From the NCBI GenBank assembly GCA_902705825.1, contig CACSIL010000051.1, forward strand, positions 187,477-251,476: a stretch of 64,000 nucleotides of DNA. The letters are read 5' to 3'. A program made the position numbers and the translations under genes. The DNA is from Halioglobus japonicus (GTDB taxonomy: Bacteria; Pseudomonadota; Gammaproteobacteria; Pseudomonadales; Halieaceae). Under the pieces are notes generated by a model that was not told the DNA's origin, ran no database searches, and worked only from the letters and a program-made list of their open reading frames with translations. Positions 9,201 to 18,722 of this stretch are shown in pieces; the first letter of the stretch is position 1; each line of letters starts with the position of its first letter.

Positions 9201-9328
9201 GCGTCAGCGCATAACGATGCAGCTTATCATTGGTAAAGGCTGTCCATACAGCTAAAACATAACCTTCTTCCGCTCATTCAGTGACGGGGATCACATTCGT
9301 CACTCAGCGCCATCAGCCACCACGTGCT

Positions 9329-10363
9329 TCAGACATGCAACGGCAACCAAATGTCCTCAAGCGTTGTCGGGGAGAAGAACCAGCATTCCATCGCGTAGCG
9401 ATTTTTGGTGAATTTTGCGATATCGCCCTGCTGTGTCGTATGGGGAAGCACAGTATCGAAAAACAGCACATCACCTTTCTCAAAAAGCGGCTCATGCGCT
9501 GGCGTTCCCTCTACAGCCAGCCGGCTTATTGTCTCGTCGCTGATAGGCACCAGCGGTGGAGGCGGCGGCGTGTCCTCGACCGGGCCGCCAGGATTGATGG
9601 GTACGACGCCAAGCCCTCGAGCATCCTTGCCGCAGGGAGAAAGCGCGACCCACATATTCAGCGCCCGCGTATTCTCACCATAGGCTCTGATGTCCTGATG
9701 CCAACCGATTGGGGTGTCAGGCGTCACTCGCTTAAGCGTGGTCTTGGGAACCGACATCACCGGGCGCACACCAAAATATTCTGTAAGAAGATCAAAAACA
9801 CCCATCGAGTTACAGGTGTCCACAAAACGCTGGAAATTCTGCGGGGAGTCCGCCGCAAAAACCGTACCGCACATATTCGCCCAGTGGCGCACCTCAGCAT
9901 ATGCATCCTTAGCTCCCTCAGGAACATAAGGCAAAAACCAGGATTCCAGTGACGGATCGGTATCGCCAGCCTTGCGGCGCGCAATAGCATCGAGGGCGCG
10001 GTCTATACCTGCGACAATATCATCGACATCCCGCTCAGGCATCAAACCTGGCACCAGCAGACAGGACTGTCTGCTAATAGCATCCTTTAGTACCTCTACA
10101 GTGAGTTCACCCGGGCTTACCGTCGGAATTTCGGTGCCTCCGACATTGGTTGAAACTGTCGGTGGCCAATGCTCTGGAGGCGGTGGATGCTGACCCGTCA
10201 GGCAGACCTTGTGCCGCAGATGAATCAATTCTGCCGCCGCTTTTGCGTCACCATTTTTTCGAACGGCGTCGGAGAGTTCTGTGATCAAGCGTAGTTCGCT
10301 GTCCACTCCGCGCAGGGAATCGCCTGTCGCGAAAGAAGGTGGTTTGCCACTTGAATCCATCAA
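9329..10363 (-). CDS. Phytanoyl-CoA dioxygenase (PhyH) family oxygenase, copy 1
   Basis: A non-haem iron, 2-oxoglutarate-dependent oxygenase of 344 residues. The iron-binding triad is visible: His222 and Asp224 in GWHQDIRAYG, and the distal His308 in DTVLPHTTQQGD. An Arg in KNRYAMECWFF, about 12 residues later, fits the 2-oxoglutarate carboxylate site. A helical N-terminal region of about 90 residues (AAELIHLRHKV) precedes the jelly roll. The family hydroxylates acyl-CoAs or natural-product intermediates. A paralogue lies upstream at 10646-11686. Two adjacent ATGs (10363 and 10360) are equally possible starts. It precedes the radical SAM gene by 165 bases. Confidence 0.85.
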   Translation of the reverse strand: MMDSSGKPPSFATGDSLRGVDSELRLITELSDAVRKNGDAKAAAELIHLRHKVCLTGQHPPPPEHWPPTVSTNVGGTEIPTVSPGELTVEVLKDAISRQSCLLVPGLMPERDVDDIVAGIDRALDAIARRKAGDTDPSLESWFLPYVPEGAKDAYAEVRHWANMCGTVFAADSPQNFQRFVDTCNSMGVFDLLTEYFGVRPVMSVPKTTLKRVTPDTPIGWHQDIRAYGENTRALNMWVALSPCGKDARGLGVVPINPGGPVEDTPPPPPLVPISDETISRLAVEGTPAHEPLFEKGDVLFFDTVLPHTTQQGDIAKFTKNRYAMECWFFSPTTLEDIWLPLHV

Positions 10364-10645
10364 ATGCGTTCCCCTCTGTTTCTTACCCGGGCGGGTCAGC
10401 AGTCCTTTGCTGCAGGTATCTGAAAATACCTACTGTCGATCAGGCCCCACAGTTTGTGCTGTTGTATACCCGCTCTTTTGATAGCGCTGGAGGCTTTTAT
10501 AGTTTGATACCCCAGCGCGCCAGAAGACACCTTAATCCCACAAGCCAGTTAAAGGCAAACCGGGATTATCCGAACAACAGCAAAAATTAATTATTTTTAT
10601 ATATTTCAATAACTTGTAAGAGAACAGCACGTCAGCTCCAACAGC
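10364..10645. other. Gap between the two PhyH genes; hairpin only
   Basis: This 282-base gap has no supported gene. It contains the small hairpin AGGTAT-CTGAAA-ATACCT at about 10414-10431 and an A/T-rich stretch near 10585-10615, downstream of the second oxygenase on the minus strand. The A/T-rich part could hold the end of one transcript and the hairpin part the promoter of the next, but I cannot define promoter elements. Confidence 0.3.
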
Positions 10646-11686
10646 TCACACTTGCAGCGGCAGCCAGATTTCGTCAACCGTAGTCGGCGCGAAGAACCAG
10701 CACTCCAGCGCGTACCTAGCCTTGCTGAACCCATCGCCCTGTTGTGTCGTGTGGGGCAGGAGCGTATCGAAAAATAACACGTCACCTTTGTCAAAGACGG
10801 GCGCCACGGCCGGGGTTCCCTCTGCGACCAGTCGATCGATCGTTTCGTCGCTGATAGACAGCAGTGGCGGTGCCGGAGGGAGATCTTCAACCTGACCACC
10901 CGGGTTAAAGGGCAGCAGCGAGAGACCACGCGCATCCTTGCCACATGGGGAGAGCGCAACCCACATATTGAGCGCCCGGGTCTTCGCGCCGTATGCCTGA
11001 ATATCCTGATGCCACCCGACAGGCGCATCAACAGCCGGCACTCGCTTGAACGCGGCCTTGGGGACAGACATTACCGGACGCACTCCGAAATACTCCGTCA
11101 ACAAATCGAGAATACCCATTGAATTGCAGATATCGACCATGCGACTGAAGTTGCGTGGAGAGTCTGCTGCATACACTGTACCTGTCTCGGTAGTCCACTT
11201 GCGCGCTCTGGAATACTCGTCTTTGCCACCTTCCGGTACGAAGGGCAAAAACCAGGAGTCCAGCGCCGGGCCAGTCTCACCGGCCGCTCGTCGCTGGCTG
11301 GCCTCCAGAGCGCGATCAGTTCCGGCAACCAGTTCATCGGCGTCCCGCTTGGACATCAAACCACGCACCAGCAGACACGAGCGACGGTTGATAGCGTCGC
11401 TCAGCACCTGCGCATTGAGTTCGCCAGGGCGGATTGTCGGAATCCCGCTCCCACCAGCTTCAGCCGCCGGCGTCTCTGGCCAGGGCTGCGGCGGCTGCGG
11501 ATACTCTCCAATCTGCCAGACCTCGTGGCGCAAGCGGATCAACTCCGCCTCTGCGGCGGGGTCGCTGGTCTCACGTACTGCCTCGGAGAGGGTTGTGACC
11601 CATCTCAGCTCATTGTCGGCACCGCGTACATCGTACTCTGGGACCGGAATAGCAGGGGCGGATCGCCTGGCAAATAAACGTTTCAA
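10646..11686 (-). CDS. Phytanoyl-CoA dioxygenase (PhyH) family oxygenase, copy 2
   Basis: A paralogue of the gene at 9329-10363, with the same architecture and 346 residues. The Fe(II) ligands are His226 and Asp228 in GWHQDIQAYG, and His312 in DTLLPHTTQQGD; the 2-oxoglutarate Arg is in KARYALECWFF. The core is closely similar to copy 1 (RPVMSVPK, LNMWVALSPCGKDARGL), whereas the N-terminal and linker regions have diverged. Both copies keep all metal ligands, so both should be active, perhaps at successive positions or on related substrates. It is the first gene of the minus-strand accessory run and is divergent from mutS, so a promoter should lie in 11687-11964. Confidence 0.85.
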   Translation of the reverse strand: MKRLFARRSAPAIPVPEYDVRGADNELRWVTTLSEAVRETSDPAAEAELIRLRHEVWQIGEYPQPPQPWPETPAAEAGGSGIPTIRPGELNAQVLSDAINRRSCLLVRGLMSKRDADELVAGTDRALEASQRRAAGETGPALDSWFLPFVPEGGKDEYSRARKWTTETGTVYAADSPRNFSRMVDICNSMGILDLLTEYFGVRPVMSVPKAAFKRVPAVDAPVGWHQDIQAYGAKTRALNMWVALSPCGKDARGLSLLPFNPGGQVEDLPPAPPLLSISDETIDRLVAEGTPAVAPVFDKGDVLFFDTLLPHTTQQGDGFSKARYALECWFFAPTTVDEIWLPLQV

Positions 11687-11964
11687 ATGTGTTCCTTCAT
11701 AGTCTGGAGCGAGACCTGATCGCCGATTGCAGAGGCCCCGATGTCCTTATATTCTACCCAGTCGCTCGGCCCTGAACCTCATTGCCCTGAACTGAACCCA
11801 TTGATAGTGGTTTAGCTGCGCAATTGGTATCCTTGATGATTGGTTCAGGTTATTAGCGCCACACGAGAATAGCCAGAATAAGTCAAGAAACTAAGTGATG
11901 GCAACATTGATCGATTCGGTCAATCCTTTGCACCTCTTCATATAACGGTATTTTAAGAGACTCA
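11687..11964. promoter_or_regulatory. Divergent intergenic region between the PhyH gene and mutS
   Basis: This 278-base gap separates genes reading outward in both directions, so it should hold two promoters. On the plus strand TTGCAC, 16 bases and TATTTT (about 11930-11955) is a weak sigma-70-like candidate ahead of mutS, followed by AGAG as a poor ribosome site. No operator stands out. Confidence 0.3.
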
Positions 11965-14556
11965 ATGGCAGGCACTGCAGACAAAACCACACCTGAGCAA
12001 AATGCTCACACACCCATGATGCAACAATTTCTACGCATCAAGGCCGGTCATCCGAATGACCTGCTGTTTTACCGCATGGGTGATTTTTACGAGCTGTTTT
12101 TCGAGGATGCCAAACGCGCCGCACAGCTGCTGGATATAACGCTGACCGCGCGCGGAAAATCCGGCGGCGAGCCCATTCCGATGTGCGGCGTTCCCTACCA
12201 CGCGGCGGAGAACTATCTCGCCCGACTGGTGAAGGCCGGGGTATCGGTGGCCATCGCCGAGCAAATCGGCGATCCGGCCGCCAGCAAGGGCCCGGTGGAA
12301 CGCGCTGTGGTGCGGGTGGTCACACCGGGCACCCTGTCTGATGAGGCGCTGCTGGAGGACAAGGTCGACAACCTGCTTCTGGCGATATCCCAGCATCAGC
12401 AGGACTATGGCATTGCCTACCTCGATCTGAGCACGGGCCGGTTTCGGGTGCTGGAGATAAGCGGTGAAGAAGCGCTGGCCGGAGAATTGCAGCGACTGGA
12501 CCCAGCGGAAACGCTATACCACGAATCTATCTATCACCCGGCCATTACCGCGCGCCGCGGCGCTCGCAGCCAGCCGGCCTGGGAATTCGACACACAGAGC
12601 GCGCGCCGCGCCCTGAACACCCAATTTCAGACGCACGATTTGCAGGGTTTCGGTTGCGAGACACTCGAGCTGGCGCTGGGCGCCGCCGGCTGCCTGCTGC
12701 AGTATGTGAAAGACACCCAGCGCGGCAACCTCCCCCATATTCGCTCAATACAACAAGAAAGCCGGGCAGACAGTGTGATTCTGGACGCTGCCACCCGGCG
12801 CAACCTGGAAATCGACAGCAATATGCTCGGCGGCCAGGACAATACCCTGCTTTCAGTGATGGACAGGAGTGAGACTGCAATGGGCAGCCGCCTGCTCCGG
12901 CGGTGGCTGCACCGCCCCCTCACCGATATTAAGGTATTGCGGACACGACACGCCGCGATTGAGGTGCTGTGCACCAACTATCTGTACGAGACTGTGCGCA
13001 ATGCGCTCAAACCTATCGGCGATATGGAGCGCATCCTGACCCGGGTGGCGTTGCATTCAGCGCGCCCGCGCGATCTGACGCGCCTGCTGAGTTCCTTGCA
13101 AGCCCTGCCCCGATTACGTGCTGAGCTGTCCGGAGTCAATTCGTCATTATTACAGCAACTTGATGAGCAAGCCGGTGAGTACCCTGATCTCTGCGCGCTA
13201 CTGGAGCGCGCCATCATCGAAAACCCACCGGTTGTTATCCGTGATGGCGGCGTGATTGCCGATGGCTATGATTCAGAGCTGGACGAATTGCGCCGTATCA
13301 GCAGCAATGCCGGCGACTTTCTGCTCGAAATTGAGCAACGCGAGCGCCAGGCTACCGGCATCAGCACCCTCAAAGTGGGTTACAACCGGGTGCATGGCTA
13401 CTACATCGAAATCAGCCGCTCACAATCCGACAAGGCACCCGATGCCTACGTCCGGCGCCAGACGCTCAAAAACGCCGAGCGTTTTATCACCCCCGAACTA
13501 AAGGCCTTTGAGGACAAGGCCCTATCGAGCAAGAGCCGTGCGCTGTCGCGAGAAAAGCGCCTGTACGAGGAATTGCTGGAACGCCTCAACGAACAGTTGT
13601 CGCCACTGCAGGATAGTGCCGCGGCTGTGGCCGAGCTCGATGTGATCGCCAACCTGGCAGAGCGGGCAGATACTCTCGACCTGTGCCAACCCGAGTTTTG
13701 TGAAGAGCAGGTATTTGAGATCGTCGCAGGGCGCCACCTGGTGGTGGAGCAAGTGCTGGAGGAGCCCTTCATCGCCAACGACACCCTACTCAATGAACAG
13801 CGCCGCATGCTCCTCATTACCGGGCCCAACATGGGCGGTAAATCGACGTATATGCGCCAGAATGCAGTGATTGCACTGCTCGCCCATATCGGCAGTTATG
13901 TCCCGGCAAGCGCCGCGAAACTGGCCCCTATCGACCGTATCTTCACCCGCATCGGTTCGTCGGATGATCTCGCGGGAGGACGCTCCACCTTTATGGTGGA
14001 AATGACTGAAACAGCCAACATTCTGCATAACGCCACGCCCCGGAGCCTGGTATTGATGGACGAGGTAGGCCGCGGCACCAGCACCTTTGACGGACTCAGC
14101 CTGGCCTGGGCGGCGGCGGTGCAACTGGCCCGTTCGGTGCAGTCCTTTACCCTTTTCGCAACCCACTACTTCGAGCTGACCAGCCTCACTCTGCAGTGCC
14201 CCTCAATGGCCAACGTACACCTGGATGCCACTGAACACGAGGATCACGTGGTGTTCCTGCACAACATCCAGGAGGGTCCCGCCAACCGCAGCTTTGGCCT
14301 GCAGGTGGCCAAGCTGGCCGGTATTCCTGGGCCTGTATTGCAGGCCGCACAGGAGAAATTGCGCGAACTGGAGCGCGGAGCTCTCGACGCCGCGCCGCCG
14401 GAGCGAGCCAGTGCATTGTCCCCGGCACAAAATGACCTGTTCAGCGCCCCCGCCCCCCACCCTGTTATCGACCTGCTGAGTGCGCTGGATGTGAATGACC
14501 TGACACCCCGCCAGGCCCTCGATAAACTGTATGAGTTGAAATCCCAAATAGAATAA
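11965..14556 (+). CDS. mutS: DNA mismatch repair protein MutS
   Basis: MutS recognises mismatches and small loops and recruits MutL. The 863-residue length is normal for proteobacterial MutS. The N-terminal mismatch-binding domain has the FYE motif within [13 protein letters not shown], whose Phe wedges into the mismatch. The ATPase domain has Walker A GPNMGGKS at residues 620-627 and Walker B LVLMDE near residues 695-700, followed by GRGTSTFDG and the THYFELT segment. The C-terminal helices for tetramer formation are present. It is followed by fdxA on the same strand, as in Pseudomonas and relatives. Confidence 0.98.
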   Translation: MAGTADKTTPEQNAHTPMMQQFLRIKAGHPNDLLFYRMGDFYELFFEDAKRAAQLLDITLTARGKSGGEPIPMCGVPYHAAENYLARLVKAGVSVAIAEQIGDPAASKGPVERAVVRVVTPGTLSDEALLEDKVDNLLLAISQHQQDYGIAYLDLSTGRFRVLEISGEEALAGELQRLDPAETLYHESIYHPAITARRGARSQPAWEFDTQSARRALNTQFQTHDLQGFGCETLELALGAAGCLLQYVKDTQRGNLPHIRSIQQESRADSVILDAATRRNLEIDSNMLGGQDNTLLSVMDRSETAMGSRLLRRWLHRPLTDIKVLRTRHAAIEVLCTNYLYETVRNALKPIGDMERILTRVALHSARPRDLTRLLSSLQALPRLRAELSGVNSSLLQQLDEQAGEYPDLCALLERAIIENPPVVIRDGGVIADGYDSELDELRRISSNAGDFLLEIEQRERQATGISTLKVGYNRVHGYYIEISRSQSDKAPDAYVRRQTLKNAERFITPELKAFEDKALSSKSRALSREKRLYEELLERLNEQLSPLQDSAAAVAELDVIANLAERADTLDLCQPEFCEEQVFEIVAGRHLVVEQVLEEPFIANDTLLNEQRRMLLITGPNMGGKSTYMRQNAVIALLAHIGSYVPASAAKLAPIDRIFTRIGSSDDLAGGRSTFMVEMTETANILHNATPRSLVLMDEVGRGTSTFDGLSLAWAAAVQLARSVQSFTLFATHYFELTSLTLQCPSMANVHLDATEHEDHVVFLHNIQEGPANRSFGLQVAKLAGIPGPVLQAAQEKLRELERGALDAAPPERASALSPAQNDLFSAPAPHPVIDLLSALDVNDLTPRQALDKLYELKSQIE

Positions 14557-14714
14557 AGCGCTTCCCAGGAGCCAGGCAAAAGCTGTCGGGGCCCGCGTGT
14601 GACCCCCTTCACAGAGCATGGAATATCCGCCACGGGGGCCTTCTTTTCTGCGCTTGCAGCAGGTAAACTACTGCCCCTTAGTCCAGCTACCAATACACAA
14701 GAGGCGTATCAGGA

Positions 14715-15038
14715 ATGACATTTGTTGTAGGTGAAGACTGCATCAACTGCAAGCACACAGACTGTGTGGAAGTTTGCCCGGTTGACTGCTTTTACGAGGG
14801 TCCAAACTTTCTGGTTATACACCCGGATGAATGTATCGACTGCGCCCTGTGCGAGCCGGAATGTCCCGTCGACGCGATCTTCTCTGAAGACGAGTTACCG
14901 GAAGAACAGGCTGTATTCCTGGAATTGAATGCTGAGCTGGCGGAAGTATGGCCATGTCTCACCGAAATGAAAGCTGCCCTTCCCGATGCAGAGGAATGGG
15001 CCGGCAAGCCCGATAAGCTCGCCTTACTGCAACGCTAA
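14715..15038 (+). CDS. fdxA: Ferredoxin FdxA (3Fe-4S/4Fe-4S)
   Basis: A small acidic electron carrier of 107 residues. The N-terminal half carries the seven-iron ferredoxin cysteine pattern: [14 protein letters not shown], then [12 protein letters not shown] about 30 residues later. The first set has the spacing expected for one 3Fe-4S plus shared 4Fe-4S ligands. The C-terminal half is the usual acidic and helical extension of FdxA. A mutS-fdxA pairing near rpoS is conserved in pseudomonads and allies. The gene ends just before a strong terminator. Confidence 0.95.
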   Translation: MTFVVGEDCINCKHTDCVEVCPVDCFYEGPNFLVIHPDECIDCALCEPECPVDAIFSEDELPEEQAVFLELNAELAEVWPCLTEMKAALPDAEEWAGKPDKLALLQR

Positions 15039-15057
15039 GCGCCAGCGAAACAACACA

Positions 15058-15092
15058 AGCCCCGTCATGTCAGCATGACGGGGCTTTTTTTT
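15058..15092 (+). terminator. Rho-independent terminator after fdxA
   Basis: AGCCCCGTCATG pairs perfectly with CATGACGGGGCT around a TCAG loop, and a run of eight T follows. It lies 20 bases after the fdxA stop and should end the mutS-fdxA transcript. Confidence 0.9.
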
Positions 15093-15150
15093 GCTCAACA
15101 CAATAGCCGAAGGTAAGCCGGAGGTTTAGACTGGTGTGCACAGCGCAAAA

Positions 15151-15174
15151 AATAGTGCCCGCAATAGTGCCCGC
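15151..15174. repeat. Perfect 12-base tandem repeat AATAGTGCCCGC
   Basis: Two head-to-tail copies of AATAGTGCCCGC lie between the fdxA terminator and the ribosome site of the next gene. They may be a slippage product, or paired sites for a regulator of the downstream membrane protein. Confidence 0.5.
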
Positions 15175-15206
15175 ATAAGAATTGTTTGATCGGAGGTATT
15201 GTACGG

Positions 15207-15929
15207 ATGGATTGGCGTGTCGCCCTCGGGTTATCCCTCACGGTCATATGGATCAGTGCCGGGTTGTTCTACCTGCTGGGTATCGTAGGTGCAAATAGTT
15301 TCATCCACCTCGCTACCGCCGATATCGGTAGCTTTCTGGAAGGGGCCTTCGCCCCCCTGGCTTTTCTTTGGCTGGTCATCGGCCACTTCATGCAGCAGAA
15401 GGAAATCGGCGCCAACACCCGGGCTATCAAACTGCAGGAACAAAGTGCCCGCAGGCTGGAACTGCACTCCCAACAGGACAGCTATTTCAAACTCTTGAAT
15501 CTGGTACAGCAGCAGCTCGGCGCTATTGCGGGGTTTCACTATATGTCGGTGTGCGGGCCTACCGGTACCGGTGAAGTATCCGGGGAGGAATTCACCGAGC
15601 AACGCGCCATTTCCGCCACCGGTGACCACGCGTGGTTCATTCGAAAAATGATCGCGCTAGCGATAGGCGATCTGGATAATGAGGCGGTGATGCACGACAT
15701 CTTCTTCAGCACACCCACTCGCACCCGCCACAGTGACAACTACACCAAAACCTTTAAGAAATTGCTGCAAGCCGGACAAGCCGTAGACACAGACGATATG
15801 GTGGTCGATGCGCTGCTTAATGGTTCCGCGGAAGGTCTGTACTACCGTATTATTCTCAACGCCAAGGGCGAAAAGGCACTGGATATGGCTCCCCCGCCGC
15901 CACTGGTAACAGCATCAGCCGAGGGCTAG
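15207..15929 (+). CDS. Membrane protein of unknown function, two N-terminal TM segments
   Basis: I do not recognise a characterised family. The protein has 240 residues. Two hydrophobic segments near the N-terminus (roughly residues 5-25, WRVALGLSLTVIW and onward, and 40-65, GAFAPLAFLWLVIGHFMQQ) are followed by a coiled-coil-prone stretch (EIGANTRAIKLQEQSARRLE). The remaining domain is soluble and probably cytoplasmic. The ATG at 15207 has GGAGG ten bases upstream and is preferred over an upstream TTG. The gene stands alone after a terminator and is convergent with the next gene. Confidence 0.75.
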   Translation: MDWRVALGLSLTVIWISAGLFYLLGIVGANSFIHLATADIGSFLEGAFAPLAFLWLVIGHFMQQKEIGANTRAIKLQEQSARRLELHSQQDSYFKLLNLVQQQLGAIAGFHYMSVCGPTGTGEVSGEEFTEQRAISATGDHAWFIRKMIALAIGDLDNEAVMHDIFFSTPTRTRHSDNYTKTFKKLLQAGQAVDTDDMVVDALLNGSAEGLYYRIILNAKGEKALDMAPPPPLVTASAEG

Positions 15930-15985
15930 CTAATTAGCCCGGCCAGTGCTCGCAGCGAATTGGCCATGTTGTCGACCGGCGCGGT

Positions 15986-16438
15986 TCAACCGGCATGGTT
16001 CTCAAAGAACTCTATCACCAAGGGGTCTTGGGGGCGCTCCATGTAGGCTACCGCCAGCCCTTCGCCATAGCGCTTACCCCAGATCGCCTCATAACCGAAC
16101 GATTGCGCTTCAGCCACTGTGGCGTCCAGGTCGTCAACAATGAATCGCAAATGGTGCATTCCCTCGCGCCCGGCATCCAGAAATTCCTTGTGCGGACATC
16201 CACCGTCTACCCATTCGATCAGCTCGATTTCAACCTCGCCACTGCTGCCAAATGCAAGGCGCATGGTGCACTCCTCCTGCACACCCCGATAGTCATACAC
16301 CATGGGGCCAGGGTCCATCCGGGAGAACGGTCCGAAAAGTGGTTCATAGAGGGCGAGCGCCTGCTCCAGGTCGCGCACGACAAAACCCACCTGATCGAGG
16401 TCCGGTAGATTAAGTTGCTTCCTGATATCTTCACTCAT
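15986..16438 (-). CDS. VOC/glyoxalase superfamily protein
   Basis: A 150-residue protein made of two beta-alpha-beta-beta-beta modules. The first starts DLDQVGFVVRDLEQALALY and the second MHHLRFIVDDLDATVAEA; the domain ends PLVIEFFENH. This is the vicinal oxygen chelate fold, with possible metal ligands in EIELIEW, HHLRF and IEFFE. Closest in style are the methylmalonyl-CoA epimerase-like and 4-hydroxyphenylpyruvate dioxygenase-like VOC proteins. The reaction cannot be fixed. It is transcribed toward the unknown membrane protein gene and away from rpoS, with a 106-base gap. Confidence 0.8.
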   Translation of the reverse strand: MSEDIRKQLNLPDLDQVGFVVRDLEQALALYEPLFGPFSRMDPGPMVYDYRGVQEECTMRLAFGSSGEVEIELIEWVDGGCPHKEFLDAGREGMHHLRFIVDDLDATVAEAQSFGYEAIWGKRYGEGLAVAYMERPQDPLVIEFFENHAG

Positions 16439-16544
16439 GACTCATTCTCCATAGCGGTAGTGGTGGCCTACTTTGAAATTGCCGCATGGACGGACACGAG
16501 TCAATACGCAGCTGAACAGAGCGCATTGGTAAATGAGGCGTGTT

Positions 16545-17615
16545 TTAATTGAACAGTGATTCGCTGCTGAGTCCCTGCGTCTCCATTATGGTACGCAACC
16601 GCTTCAGTGCTTCCACCTGAATCTGTCGCACGCGCTCACGGGTCAGGCCGATCTCGCGGCCCACTTCTTCCAGCGTGCTGCCCTCATAGCCACGCAAACC
16701 GAAACGCCGCGACACCACTTCCCGCTGCTTTTCCGAAAGCTCTTCCAGCCAGAGTGAAATATTGTCTTTGATATCCGTGTCCTGCAACAGCAGGGAAGGG
16801 TCAACAACCTGAGTGTCGGCTATCATATCAGCCATGGAACTATCGGATTCGGGCCCCACTGGAGTATCCATGGAGATCACTCGCTCGTTCAGTCCCAGCA
16901 TGCGTTTGACATCGGCGACCGGTCGATCGAGCATATCTGCGATCTCCTCTGCCGTCGGTTCGTGATCCAGTTTTTGCACCAACTCACGCGCCGCTCGCAG
17001 ATAGATATTCAACTCTTTCACGACATGAATAGGCAGCCGTATGGTGCGCGTCTGGTTCATGATCGCCCGCTCTATGGTCTGGCGTATCCACCACGTTGCA
17101 TAGGTGGAGAAGCGGAAACCGAGGTCGGGATCAAACTTTTCCACCGCCCTGATCAGGCCGAGATTCCCCTCCTCGATCAGGTCGAGCAGGGTCAGCCCGC
17201 GGTTGATATAGCGGCGGGAAATTTTAACCACAAGGCGCAGGTTACTCTCGATCATTCGCTTGCGCCCGGACTCATCGCCACTGCGTGCCTGACGCGCGAA
17301 ATACTTCTCTTCGTCCGCGCTCAGCAGCGGCGAATAGCCTATCTCATTGAGGTATAACTGGGTGGCATCGAGCGATTTATCAATCTTGCGGGGGTTTTCC
17401 AGCTTGGCGCGATCAAAATCTGCATCGCTGTCATCAACCGATGACCCGAGATTATCAGTCCCCCTCAAGGCTGACTGTCCGGGACTACCGGGTTTAGCTG
17501 CACAGTCTGACTCAACAGCTGAAGAGGCCGCAGACAAGGCAATATGAGACTGCTTTGTGGCTTCTGCTGACTTCGAATTCCGTTTCGAAACTACACTGAT
17601 CTGATCCACATCCAT
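16545..17615 (-). CDS. rpoS: RNA polymerase sigma factor RpoS (sigma-38)
   Basis: The master sigma factor for stationary phase and general stress. The 356-residue protein has a variable N-terminus of about 80 residues and then [21 protein letters not shown] (region 1.2). Region 2 is nearly invariant, including [18 protein letters not shown]; region 3 is [19 protein letters not shown]; and the region 4 helix-turn-helix is [18 protein letters not shown]. It is slightly longer than the E. coli protein because of the N-terminal extension, which is Ser- and Ala-rich. nlpD lies immediately upstream, as in other gammaproteobacteria, where rpoS promoters are often inside or after nlpD. Confidence 0.97.
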   Translation of the reverse strand: MDVDQISVVSKRNSKSAEATKQSHIALSAASSAVESDCAAKPGSPGQSALRGTDNLGSSVDDSDADFDRAKLENPRKIDKSLDATQLYLNEIGYSPLLSADEEKYFARQARSGDESGRKRMIESNLRLVVKISRRYINRGLTLLDLIEEGNLGLIRAVEKFDPDLGFRFSTYATWWIRQTIERAIMNQTRTIRLPIHVVKELNIYLRAARELVQKLDHEPTAEEIADMLDRPVADVKRMLGLNERVISMDTPVGPESDSSMADMIADTQVVDPSLLLQDTDIKDNISLWLEELSEKQREVVSRRFGLRGYEGSTLEEVGREIGLTRERVRQIQVEALKRLRTIMETQGLSSESLFN

Positions 17616-17789
17616 GGCCTTAACCCACTCTACTGATGACTTCTTAAAATTAGAGTATTTCTTGCCGGGTCGATCAGACTAACTCAGTTGTATTGTCAAT
17701 TGCAATCAGGGAGAGCTGTCATATTTTCCTAGTTGTCGCTATGTTTCCGGCATTGTATCTCCAGCCATCATGCCGTATTTGTACTGCGA

Positions 17790-18719
17790 CTACCGTTTCG
17801 GCAATACCCTTTGCGGGTCAGTGGGCTTTCCTTCTATGCGGATCTCAAAATGCAGTTTTACGGTATCGGTACCTGAATTTCCTTTCTCGGCAATAATCTG
17901 TCCGGCCGTGACGGTCTGGCCTTCAGTGACCAGCAAGCGGTTATTGTGCCCATAGGCACTGAGGTATTCCTCATTGTGTTTTATGATCAATAATTCCCCG
18001 AAACCGACAATTCCGGTACCTGCATAGACGACTTTGCCGGCGGCCACAGCCACAATCGGGTCGCCGCGCGCACCCCCGATATCAATACCCTTGTGCACAC
18101 TCTGCGAGAAACCGCGCGTCACCGGGCCCGTCGTCGGCCAGCGCCAGATCTCCACCTTTTCTCCCACAAACTCTGTTGTCTGCGGCTGTTTCACCACCTC
18201 CGGAGCTGTGCGAGCAGGCTCTGGCGTAGGAACTGGCGTCACTGTCGGGGTTACCGTAGGGGTTGGCGTCGGCGCTATCACTGCCGCGCCAGCGGCTATG
18301 GATAAGGGTGATGTATCCAGTGTCGTGCCCGTCTCTGCTGGCTCCGGCGTGGATGTGTGTGCCGTTGAGGCCCCATGTGAACGCAGCGGCACAGCGACTG
18401 CTACAGCGGGCGTTGGCTGCGAGTGAGGCGCCGGCGCTGATGGCTCACTCACGACGGCCCCAGAGGCTGCCTCACTGAGCGTGATATTCTGGCCTGGATA
18501 AATCGTATATGGCGGGTATATGCCATTGGCTGCGGCTACTTTGCGAAAATCCATCCCGGAGCGAAAAGCAATTGAGTACAGTGTGTCACCGCGCTTAACC
18601 GTATAGGTGCCACCCGGCAATTGCGCGTTTCTGTCTTCCACTGGCGCACGCGCATTACTCCCGCACCCAAGCAGGCTGCACACTACCAGGCTCAACAAAA
18701 TCCTAGTGAGCACGAGCAC
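17790..18719 (-). CDS. nlpD: NlpD-type lipoprotein, LysM plus M23 domain (amidase activator)
   Basis: An outer-membrane lipoprotein that activates the periplasmic amidase AmiC at division in relatives. The lipobox is SLLGC near residue 19. A LysM domain follows (TYTVKRGDTLYSIAF to YPGQNITL, about residues 38-80), then a Pro/Thr-rich linker with a run of PTPTPTVTPTVTPVPTP. The C-terminal M23/LytM domain begins near residue 190. The HxxxD half of the zinc site survives as HKGID, but the usual HxH is KLH, so the site looks incomplete and the protein is probably a non-catalytic activator. The linker makes it AT-poor and low in complexity. It lies between the DUF368 gene and rpoS. Confidence 0.93.
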   Translation of the reverse strand: MLVLTRILLSLVVCSLLGCGSNARAPVEDRNAQLPGGTYTVKRGDTLYSIAFRSGMDFRKVAAANGIYPPYTIYPGQNITLSEAASGAVVSEPSAPAPHSQPTPAVAVAVPLRSHGASTAHTSTPEPAETGTTLDTSPLSIAAGAAVIAPTPTPTVTPTVTPVPTPEPARTAPEVVKQPQTTEFVGEKVEIWRWPTTGPVTRGFSQSVHKGIDIGGARGDPIVAVAAGKVVYAGTGIVGFGELLIIKHNEEYLSAYGHNNRLLVTEGQTVTAGQIIAEKGNSGTDTVKLHFEIRIEGKPTDPQRVLPKR

Positions 18720-18722
18720 TCC

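Noticed and set aside
14585-14645. GC-rich inverted pairing between mutS and fdxA as a terminator
   Set aside because: GGCCCGCGTG and CACGGGGGCC pair with a mismatch across a loop of over 30 bases, with only a weak T-rich tail; the strong terminator is after fdxA.
18100-18330. Repetitive stretch in nlpD as a possible phase-variable tandem repeat
   Set aside because: The Pro-Thr codons are imperfect and in frame; it reads as a flexible linker rather than a short-unit repeat that could slip.
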